Shown piece by piece: positions 1-8,300 of a stretch of 64,000 nt of DNA. Within the stretch, counting starts at the first letter, position 1; the number at the start of each line of letters is the position of its first letter. Position numbers and translations under genes: made by a program. The stretch is from Anaerorhabdus sp036641015. GTDB lineage: Bacteria; Bacillota_I; Bacilli_A; Erysipelotrichales; Erysipelotrichaceae. The notes under the pieces are model-generated. The model was not told the DNA's origin. It made no database searches and was given only the letters and a program-made list of their open reading frames with translations. The stretch lies in NCBI RefSeq assembly GCF_036641015.1, contig NZ_JAVWFO010000001.1, forward strand, positions 25,663 through 89,662, in the 5' to 3' direction.

Positions 1-222
1 AAAACGCCCTTTAATATAAAAGGACGTTAAATTACGCGGTACCACCTTAATTCATAGTATAAAACTATGCACTCAAACTTTTAACGCAAGTATACGGATT
101 CTCCTATTTACTTAGAGAACCAACTCATAGACTACTATTCAATAGTTATGCGAGTCTTTTTCAGCAACCAAGACTTCTCTATTTGTCACTAACTATTTAC
201 TTCCTTCTAATCAAAGTTATTA
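1..222 (-). promoter_or_regulatory. T-box leader of a gene beyond the left edge, probably an aminoacyl-tRNA synthetase gene
   Basis: The reverse strand carries the T-box core at 35-48 (AAGGTGGTACCGCG), followed by a terminator hairpin at 3-28 that ends in a T run. The 5' half has a Stem I base pairing AGAGAA (175-180) with TTCTCT (114-119). T-boxes bind uncharged tRNA and let transcription pass the terminator. The regulated gene starts left of position 1. A GTC triplet at 130-132 lies in the expected specifier region, and valS often follows engB in Bacillota, so valS is a guess. The 3' part is almost identical to the leuS T-box at 63066-63275. Confidence 0.9.
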
Positions 223-227
223 AGATA

Positions 228-255
228 ATTTTATCAATCTATAGTTAAATGTCAA
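228..255 (-). promoter_or_regulatory. Sigma-A-type promoter of the T-box leader
   Basis: The reverse strand reads TTGACA (250-255), a 16-base spacer, then TAAAAT (228-233). It sits over the engB stop codon and would start transcription at the 5' end of the T-box leader. The -35 is a perfect consensus match. Confidence 0.65.
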
Positions 256-847
256 TATTTGATTCATTATTAAGCATATTATCTATAGAATCCCAAAGAG
301 AATCTACACCTTCTTTTGTAATACTACTGAAATCAATAATATTACTTAAAGGAACATTTAAAGTCTCACTTATACATTTTTTTAACTTTGCTAACTCACT
401 TCTTTTGCATTTATCTTTTTTAGTCGCACATACAAGAATATTCATGTGCAATTCTCTTGCATAATCAATCATTGTAACATCATCATTCGTTGGTTTATGT
501 CGATAATCTACAATAAGTATTAATGCTTTTAAGTTTTTACGATTACTAAAATATCCATCCATCATTTCACCAAACTGAACTAATTCCTTTTGGCTTCGAT
601 GTGCAAATCCATATCCTGGTACATCAACTAACATATATTTATTATCTACTTTAAAGAAATTAAGAAATCTTGTTTTCCCTGGAGTATTACCAACATATGC
701 TGCATTTTTACGATTTACTAATGCATTTATTAATGAAGATTTCCCGACATTACTGCGACCAGCTAATACAAATTCAGGTAAATCACTTATTGGACAATCC
801 TCAATTTTTGGTGAACTAGTTAGAAACTCTACCTCATGGTATTTCAT
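245..847 (-). CDS. engB: Ribosome biogenesis GTPase EngB (YsxC/YihA)
   Basis: This 200-residue protein is a TRAFAC-class GTPase. Visible motifs are G1 GRSNVGKSS near residue 30, G3 DVPGYG near 76 and a G4-like TKKDK near 143. The family assists late assembly of the 50S ribosomal subunit and is usually essential in Bacillota. The length is typical. Its start codon overlaps the lon stop in an ATGA arrangement, so the two genes are co-transcribed and probably translationally coupled, the usual lon-engB order. The next minus-strand unit is the T-box-controlled gene at the window edge. Confidence 0.97.
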   Translation of the reverse strand: MKYHEVEFLTSSPKIEDCPISDLPEFVLAGRSNVGKSSLINALVNRKNAAYVGNTPGKTRFLNFFKVDNKYMLVDVPGYGFAHRSQKELVQFGEMMDGYFSNRKNLKALILIVDYRHKPTNDDVTMIDYARELHMNILVCATKKDKCKRSELAKLKKCISETLNVPLSNIIDFSSITKEGVDSLWDSIDNMLNNESNIDI

Positions 848-3162
848 TGTACAAGAGCTTCCTTTAATACTTGTTCCATAGATTCAACCGGGATAAATTG
901 AACGTTCTCTTTAACAGTATCAGGTATTTCATCTAAATCTTTTAAATTACTCTTTGGAATAATTATATGTTTGATTCCCACACGATGAGCAGCAAGACTT
1001 TTCTCTCTTAATCCACCTATCGGTAGAACATTACCTCTTAGTGTGACCTCACCAGTCATGGCTAAATCTGATCGCACTGCTATACCTGTAATAGCTGAAA
1101 CTAATGCGGTAGTTAAGGTAATTCCTGCACTCGGACCATCCTTTGGTACTGCCCCTTCAGGTACATGGATATGAATATCATGTGAATCAAAAAACTTAGG
1201 ATCAATTTTATATTTCTTAGCATTTGATTTAATATAATCTAATGCAATCGATGTAGATTCTTTCATAACATCGCCTAATTGACCGGTCACGATAAATCTC
1301 CCTTTTCCATCAAAGTAAGTAACTTCAACAGGTAATACGTCACCACCGAATTGTGTATATGCTAAACCAGTTACAACGCCCACTTGATTCTTCTTTTCTT
1401 TTTGACCATATTCAAACATTTCTTTTCCAAGCCATTCAAGAATTAGTTTTTTTGTAACTTTAATTGATTTTTTCTTCTCTTTTAACACTAAAAGAACTGA
1501 CTTACGACACAAAGATGCAATAACACGTTCTAATTGACGTACCCCTGCTTCTCTTGTGTAGTGTCTAATAATGAATAGTAATTCATTCTCTTCAAGTTTA
1601 AATTGATTTTGTTTTAAACCATTCATAATTATTTGCTTAGGAACTAGATGATTCAAAGCAATTTTAACTTTTTCAACTTCTGTGTAACTAGATAATTGAA
1701 TGATTTCTAAACGGTCACGTAACGCTGCAGGAATATCTTCTAAATAATTGGCAGTCGCAATGAACATAACATTACTTAAATCATATGGTTCTTCTAAATA
1801 ATGATCCGAAAAGAAAGCATTTTGTTCTGGATCTAATACTTCTAACATCGCACTACTTGGATCACCTTTGTAATCAGAACCTAACTTATCTATTTCATCA
1901 ATTAGGAATACAGGATTAATAACACCTGCTTTTTTCATACCTTGAATAATTCTTCCAGGCATACTTCCTAAATAAGTACGACGATGTCCTCTAATTTCAG
2001 ATTCATCCTTAACACCACCAACTGACATCTTCACAAATCTACGATCAAGCGATTTTGCAATAGATTTACCAAGAGATGTTTTTCCTACTCCAGGAGGACC
2101 TACTAAACATAATATAGGTGAATTTAAACTCTTAGTCATTTGTTTAACTGCTAAATATTCCATAATTCTGTCTTTAACTTTACCAAGACCATAATGATAT
2201 TGATTAAGTCTATCTTGAACTGAATTCAAATTTTCGTTGTCTTCTGTCATTCCATACCAAGGTGTTTTCAATAACCAATCAAGATATGTCCTTACAACGG
2301 AAGCTTCCCCAGAAGATGCAGGCAACATTTCATATCGTTGCAATTCTTCAAGTGCTTTTTGTTTAACATGTTCAGGATACGGATTTTTTTCAATCATTTC
2401 ACGTAATTCTGCAGTATCATCAGTAAAATTAGATACATCACCTAATTCTTCTTTAATAGCACGCATTTTTTCACGCAAATAATATTCACGTTGTCCCTCT
2501 TCGATACGCTCTCTTACTTTTTCATTAATGCTTGTTTCAACTTTAGATAACTCTTTTTCTTTTTCAAGTTCGCTAATAATTAACATCAAACGTTCATTCA
2601 CATTTAATGTTTCTAATAATTGTTGTTTTTTATCTAATGACAAAGGAAAATATTGTGCAAATTGATCTGCCAAAATTACAGCACTAACTCCTTTAGTTAA
2701 TTGTGCAATAACTTCTGGTGGAAAATTAGTAGTTGTATTCGCAACATTTTCAAATTCCATTGCAACTCTTTTTACTAAAGCAAGTTCTTCTATTTCATCT
2801 CCTGCTATATTAGATAATGGTTGAATTGTAGCCATTGTTAATTTCTCACCATCGATATAATCAACAAGTTCAGCTCTTTCTAAACCAGTAAATGTTACAC
2901 GCATAAAACCATCTTTTTTACGAATTGTTTTTATGTGACATAAAGTACCAAATTTATAAATATTATCAAGTGTTGGACTATCAATCATAATGTCATTTTG
3001 ACATACAACCCAAACATGTCCTTCATAATGATTTTGTGATTCTTCTACTGCATTAACACTTTTTTCTCTTCCAACCTCAATTACTACATCTTGGTTAGGA
3101 AATATTACAATTCCTCTAGTACAAACTACTGGAATCGTAACTTGTAAGCTCTTATTCTTCAT
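844..3162 (-). CDS. lon: ATP-dependent protease La (Lon)
   Basis: This is a 772-residue LonA protease, full length for the family. It has an N-terminal substrate-binding LON domain to about residue 200 and a coiled linker. An AAA+ module follows, with Walker A GPPGVGKTS near 350 and Walker B FLIDEIDK near 415. The C-terminal serine-lysine protease domain has the catalytic serine in DGPSAG near 675. Lon degrades misfolded and regulatory proteins in the cytoplasm. A GGAGG ribosome binding site precedes the ATG. It lies just downstream of the tig terminator and is followed by engB with a 4-base overlap. Confidence 0.98.
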   Translation of the reverse strand: MKNKSLQVTIPVVCTRGIVIFPNQDVVIEVGREKSVNAVEESQNHYEGHVWVVCQNDIMIDSPTLDNIYKFGTLCHIKTIRKKDGFMRVTFTGLERAELVDYIDGEKLTMATIQPLSNIAGDEIEELALVKRVAMEFENVANTTTNFPPEVIAQLTKGVSAVILADQFAQYFPLSLDKKQQLLETLNVNERLMLIISELEKEKELSKVETSINEKVRERIEEGQREYYLREKMRAIKEELGDVSNFTDDTAELREMIEKNPYPEHVKQKALEELQRYEMLPASSGEASVVRTYLDWLLKTPWYGMTEDNENLNSVQDRLNQYHYGLGKVKDRIMEYLAVKQMTKSLNSPILCLVGPPGVGKTSLGKSIAKSLDRRFVKMSVGGVKDESEIRGHRRTYLGSMPGRIIQGMKKAGVINPVFLIDEIDKLGSDYKGDPSSAMLEVLDPEQNAFFSDHYLEEPYDLSNVMFIATANYLEDIPAALRDRLEIIQLSSYTEVEKVKIALNHLVPKQIIMNGLKQNQFKLEENELLFIIRHYTREAGVRQLERVIASLCRKSVLLVLKEKKKSIKVTKKLILEWLGKEMFEYGQKEKKNQVGVVTGLAYTQFGGDVLPVEVTYFDGKGRFIVTGQLGDVMKESTSIALDYIKSNAKKYKIDPKFFDSHDIHIHVPEGAVPKDGPSAGITLTTALVSAITGIAVRSDLAMTGEVTLRGNVLPIGGLREKSLAAHRVGIKHIIIPKSNLKDLDEIPDTVKENVQFIPVESMEQVLKEALVQ

Positions 3163-3185
3163 ATTTTAACCTCCATCATAAGACA

Positions 3186-3210
3186 AAATAAGACGCAATG
3201 CGTCTTATTT
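3186..3210 (-). terminator. Intrinsic terminator after tig
   Basis: A near-perfect 11-bp stem, AAATAAGACGC paired with GCGTCTTATTT, overlaps the tig stop codon and runs into a short T-rich stretch on the reverse strand. It separates tig from lon, so lon probably depends on partial read-through or a promoter not recognised here. Confidence 0.75.
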
Positions 3211-4476
3211 AGTAGCTGTATCTTTGATTAGATCGTAAGCTTTACGAATACGAATATCTTCTGCCAAGCTAGATGAAGGAATCAATTCTTTAACTTTTGA
3301 TACTTCCATCTTATATTGCTCAGCAATTCCGTTGAATTCAGTTTCAACTTCATCGTCATTAACTTCGATCTTTTCAGCTTTAGCAATAGCTTCAAGAACT
3401 AAACGCAATTTAACTTTGTTTTCAGCATCTTTCCCCATTTGCTCACGAATTTGTTCCATTGTTTGACCAGTCATTTGCATGAATTGATCAAGTCCGAAAC
3501 CTTGTTGTTGTAAACGATTTGCAAAGTCATTTACTAGTTGATTAGTTTCATCTTCAATCATTTCTTGTGGAATGTCAACAGTAGCACCATCTACTACTTT
3601 AGTGATCAAATCATTCATAGCATTATTTTCTGCTTGAGTTTTTTTGTTTTCCCCTAAATCTTTCTTAATTAGATTTTTTAAATCTTCAAGAGTTTCTACA
3701 TTAGGTGCATTTACATCTTTAGCAAATTCATCATTAAGTTCAGGTAATTGCTTACTCTTAACTTCATGTACTTTTACTTTGAATGTAACAGGTGCTCCTT
3801 TTAGTTCTTCTGCTTGGTAATTTTCAGGGAATGTAACATTAACATCTTTATCATCGCCAGCAACAGCACCAATTAGTTGTTCTTCAAATCCTGGAATAAA
3901 GCTTCCTGAACCAATTACTAAGTGATGTCCTTCAGCTTTACCGCCTTCAAATGCTACACCATCTTTAAATCCTTCAAAATCAATTACAGCAGTATCGCCA
4001 TTTTCAACAGCGCCTTCTTTTGTAATCATATCAGCATAGTTTTCTTGTAAACGAGTTAATTCATTATTAACCTCTTCATCACTAACCTCTGATACTTCTT
4101 CACTATATGGTAATTCTTTGTATTGACCTAAAGTTACTTCAGGTTTAACCACAATAATGAAGCGGATGTCAGCTTTTTCTTCATTCATGTCATCAATTGC
4201 TAATTCAGGTCTTGCTACAGGCCATAAATCAAACTCCTTAATTCCATCTTGTAATAATTGATTAGCAATACTTTCAATTGCTTCAACCATTACATTATTT
4301 GAAGAAATGTTTTTCTCAATCATATTTTTTGGAGCATGCCCTTTTCTAAAACCAGGGATTTCCACATTTTGCGCTAATTTATCGAAAGCTTTCTTTTGAG
4401 CATCTTTCCATTCTTGCCCTTCAATTGTTACTTTTAATTCACCTTTAGATTTTTCAATAATATTCCAAGTTGACAT
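3205..4476 (-). CDS. tig: Trigger factor (ribosome-associated chaperone and prolyl isomerase)
   Basis: This 423-residue protein has the three trigger factor parts. The N-terminal ribosome-binding domain carries the signature GFRKGHAPKN (the usual motif is GFRxGxxP) near residue 43. A central FKBP-type PPIase domain (about 150-235) includes the stretch DTAVIDFEGF. A helical C-terminal substrate cradle follows. It binds the ribosome exit tunnel and shields nascent chains. An AGGAGG ribosome binding site lies upstream of the ATG, and a clear promoter precedes it. The gene order tig-lon is common in Bacillota. Confidence 0.98.
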   Translation of the reverse strand: MSTWNIIEKSKGELKVTIEGQEWKDAQKKAFDKLAQNVEIPGFRKGHAPKNMIEKNISSNNVMVEAIESIANQLLQDGIKEFDLWPVARPELAIDDMNEEKADIRFIIVVKPEVTLGQYKELPYSEEVSEVSDEEVNNELTRLQENYADMITKEGAVENGDTAVIDFEGFKDGVAFEGGKAEGHHLVIGSGSFIPGFEEQLIGAVAGDDKDVNVTFPENYQAEELKGAPVTFKVKVHEVKSKQLPELNDEFAKDVNAPNVETLEDLKNLIKKDLGENKKTQAENNAMNDLITKVVDGATVDIPQEMIEDETNQLVNDFANRLQQQGFGLDQFMQMTGQTMEQIREQMGKDAENKVKLRLVLEAIAKAEKIEVNDDEVETEFNGIAEQYKMEVSKVKELIPSSSLAEDIRIRKAYDLIKDTATK

Positions 4477-4507
4477 TGCTATTTCCTCCTAAATGTTCAG
4501 CCTAACT

Positions 4508-4535
4508 ATTATAACAAAATTATCCTCAATTTCAA
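4508..4535 (-). promoter_or_regulatory. Promoter of tig
   Basis: The reverse strand shows TTGAAA (4530-4535), a 16-base spacer and a consensus TATAAT (4508-4513), about 30 bases upstream of the tig start codon. Confidence 0.7.
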
Positions 4536-4583
4536 ATAAGTTGAGAAGTAATATGCATTCTTTTTGCTTAATTTAACACCATT

Positions 4584-5297
4584 TTATGAAAGTAAGTGAT
4601 TTTTAGGTGTTTCTTGCCTAAATTTAAGCTTTTTTTCAAGATTATCCCACTCATTACTGCGATTAGTAAGATTCAACACAAACTTCGTTATCATTAACGC
4701 TAATTCATAACCTTCTTCTAATTCATAGCTTAAAGGTAAGTAATCAAAGCATTCATGAATAAGTTGCTGTAAACAAAACTCATAAAACGAAGGATCTTCA
4801 TTAGAAAACCACTCTTCTAAATAAGATTGTGCTTCATTAAATCCATCAGATTCAAAAGGTCTTAAACAACATACTGGTGTAAACTCATAATCAATTTCAT
4901 CTTTTTGATAAATTAAAGTCTCATCAATTTTCTGTTCAATGCATGAGTCAATTAGTAATGCTGCCGCAGAAGGATTAGGTTTACTTGCTAAGTATTTACT
5001 AATAAGTTCCAAATAGTTTCTCAAATTCAATGTATTTAACTTATTAACCGCAACCAGTTGTAATTCATCATCAGCAAACAGGTATTTCTCTATATCTTGT
5101 TCACTTAATTCGCGAATTACTTGATTACCACTTTCTGATTTAATGTCTTTATTTAACTCTTCTAATTTTTTTTCGAACTCCACAGGCACATAAGGCATTT
5201 TCAACTCCGACAATATAAGTGATTTTGCTTCATCATATTCCTTATTTTTAATATGGTTTTCGATTGTTTCTAGTATTTCATCATAGTAACTTTTCAT
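4584..5297 (-). CDS. DUF3196-like helical-repeat protein
   Basis: This 237-residue cytoplasmic protein starts at an ATG preceded by a GAGGAAGAG ribosome binding site. A longer reading frame reaches back into the upstream gene, but it would run through a terminator hairpin, so the shorter start is preferred. The N-terminal part (YYDEILETIENHI, then KMPYVP) resembles DUF3196 proteins of Mollicutes and Erysipelotrichia, which are thought to fold as TPR-like helical repeats. There is no signal peptide or membrane segment. Its function is unknown. It follows the giant coiled-coil gene, so the two may be expressed together by read-through. Confidence 0.75.
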   Translation of the reverse strand: MKSYYDEILETIENHIKNKEYDEAKSLILSELKMPYVPVEFEKKLEELNKDIKSESGNQVIRELSEQDIEKYLFADDELQLVAVNKLNTLNLRNYLELISKYLASKPNPSAAALLIDSCIEQKIDETLIYQKDEIDYEFTPVCCLRPFESDGFNEAQSYLEEWFSNEDPSFYEFCLQQLIHECFDYLPLSYELEEGYELALMITKFVLNLTNRSNEWDNLEKKLKFRQETPKNHLLS

Positions 5298-5303
5298 ACT
5301 CTT

Positions 5304-5338
5304 CCTCAAAAATGAACCTTCAAACAAGTTGAAGGTTC
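5304..5338 (-). terminator. Intrinsic terminator after the coiled-coil gene
   Basis: An 8-bp stem GAACCTTC/GAAGGTTC with a 9-base loop (5314-5338) is followed on the reverse strand by a T run. It lies between the stop codon of the coiled-coil gene and the ribosome binding site of the next gene. Confidence 0.75.
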
Positions 5339-5343
5339 TTCTA

Positions 5344-8300
5344 TTAATTATCAAACATTTTTTGTCTTAGATAATCTAATTTCTTTGCAAATAAATTCTT
5401 ATTTTTAATTTCTAATTCTTTGTCAAGACGACGCTTTTCGCTCATTTCATTTTCAAATTCAATAAGACGATGTTGTTCACTAGCTATTTCTTGCTCAATA
5501 TCATTCAGTAATTTTTGATGTTTTCGTACCATTTCATCATAAATTTCTGATTGATTCGCTATTTTACCAGCTTTTTCTTTACGCAATTTAGATTCTTCTG
5601 CTTCCAGTTCACTTAATCTATTCTTTCGAGCAATTATTTTATCTTCATATCCCTCAAGTACATCTGCATAAGATACAGAACTAGAGTTTGATTTATAAAT
5701 TTCATCTAATGACTCATATTTCTTCTTAAGTGCATTGAAACGTCTTAATACCTTGTTGTTATCATCTTGTAATGAGTAAATTTCCTCTAAGAAACTATTC
5801 TTAGTTGCAGCAATACGATCAGTAAATTCATCCTTAGCATGTTTTTCATTTTCCATAAGTTCATCTCGAATATTACTTACGTTTTCAAATTCAGCTGCAT
5901 CATAGTTTTCTTCGTTATTTTGTCGTTTACGTAATGCATCCTTATATTCTTGAATATATGCTTCATTCTTAACAATTTGTTCGTTCAACAACTTCTCGTA
6001 ACGTTCTTCTTTTTCACGTATTTGTTTGTCCAACTCATCAAGTGACAATTCAAACTCTTCGCCAGCTGCTTCTTTTTCTTTTTCTATACGTTGAAGTTCT
6101 TTTTCAAGAATCTTGTTATTTTTACGATTTTCTTCTTCAATTGATGCTTTCTTCTTTTCTGAAAGCTTTTCAAAAATCTTTTGTTGCTTATCAATTACAT
6201 CATTAATTTTAGCTTTTTCTTCTTCTAATAATTCCAATTTAGACTGACGAATTGCTTGAAGTTTTTCCTCTTCTTGATTTCTTGTTTGAACAAATCTTTC
6301 AACTTCTAAATCAATACTTTGTTTGTAAGAATCAATTTTAGCTTGTCTATCTTTAATAAGGTTTTCAATGTTAACAAGATTTTGTTCACATTCTTCCTCA
6401 TATTTGCGTAATCTTTGTTCATCTTGAAACTTACGTTGTTCAAGTTTTTCTTCTAAATCATGAATACTTTGACTAACTTGTTCTTCTTGTTTCTTTAAAG
6501 ACTCATTTTCATTAATTAGTCGATTAATTTCAGGATTATATTGATTTCTAATTGCTTTTTCTTCTTCTTGCATTTTTTCAGCAGATAATTTGATACGTTG
6601 ACGAATAGCACTTAAAGATTCATCCCAGAATTTTTTGAAGTTTTCTTTTTCAATATCTCTTTCTTCAATACGTTTAGCTTCTTCATTGTTCAAACGATTC
6701 ACAAGAGCTTCAAAGCGAGTTTTTTCAGCCTCAAGTTTTTCTTCTTCTTGACGAACATATTCATTAATATCTGCTTGTTTATCAGCAAGTTGCTTTGCAA
6801 GTTGCGCTTTATAATCCTCATAGTTTTTAATAAAGCCATTTAGAATTTCATCATTTTGAAGTGCAATAACTTCTTGTTTTTCATCTTGTTCACGAATAAA
6901 TTCTTGAATAAGTTGTTCATGTTGCGTATTTACTTGTTCGATTGCTTTTTGATAATTTTCATTACGCATTGCAATAATATGAGTAATTTCTTTATCAACA
7001 TCTTCCTGAGCATTTTTGATTTCTTGAATTTTTTGCTCATTTATTTGTTTAGTTTGATCTAATTCATTTTGTAATTCTTCAATATTTGCATTAAGTCTAT
7101 CAACCATTGATTGATAATTAGAAATCTCTCTTTCACGGTCTTCCATATGAATCTTATTATTGCGCTCATAGTCCGCGATAAACTTTTCAATCATTTCTTT
7201 TTTTGTTTCTTGTTGTCTAATTTTAGCATCAACCGCATTTTTAAGTTGAATTTTTTCAATTTCAACTTGATTTAATTGTGCACTCAACTCATCTTTTAAT
7301 TCATTGAAATTTTTAATATTAGACTCTCTAGCAACTTCTGCTTCATATTCAAGTTGAGCTTTATGATGTTCAAAGTCCTCTTGAAGAAGTGCCATTTCAT
7401 TTTTATGGCTTTCTTCTGTTTTTTCCATTTCTTGAGTAACAAGTTTAACTTGTTCTTGAATTTTACTAAGAGCTTGTTCATTTTCTCTTACTTTATTTGC
7501 ATATGTAGCTTCTAATACAGATTGTTCTTGAAGAATTCTATTCTTCTCGTCTTCCATATTACGTTGAATGTCGATTAATTCTGAATTCATTTTATTAGAT
7601 ATTGTCTTACGTGCTAGTTCATATTCAGAGCGTAAATAATCAATTCGTTCATCTTTTTGCACTTCCAATTGAGCAATAGAGCGTTCAACTTCTTGTGCTT
7701 GTTCATTTAACTCAGTAGCTAATTCATTTCTTAACTTGATAAGTTTTTGATTCTCATCTTGTTCATCTGATTTATAATGACTAATTATGTCACGTAAATT
7801 TGCATCAATATTACGAATTTCAATTCGTTTATTATCAATTGCATGCTCAAAATCATTAATTTGTTGCAAATGCTCTTCAAGTGCAACGCTGTTCTTTTTA
7901 ATTAAATCATTTTTATTAGCTTCGTATTCCTCTTGAAGTACAGCCATATTTGTAATTAATGTCTTTTCCTCATCAGTTAAGCGACTAATCTCACTATTTA
8001 TTTCACTAATTCTTTCTTCAGCATTTTTTCTATGTTCATCAATACTCTTAACGATTTTCTCTACTGTTGTTTGAGCATTTTCCTTAATTTTGTTTAATTT
8101 CTTATCATTGTTATGCTTAAATGATTCTAATTCATTAGCATTTTTCTCTTTTAAGCTATCAAAGTTTTTGCCTGTTTCAGCTAAAATACGATTCTCTTGT
8201 TCGATTTGTTTTTCAAACTCTGGAATAATAGTATTTATCTTGTTTTGCGTATCATGAATTTCATTTGATATTTGTTCAATGAAAACATCACTATTTCTTT

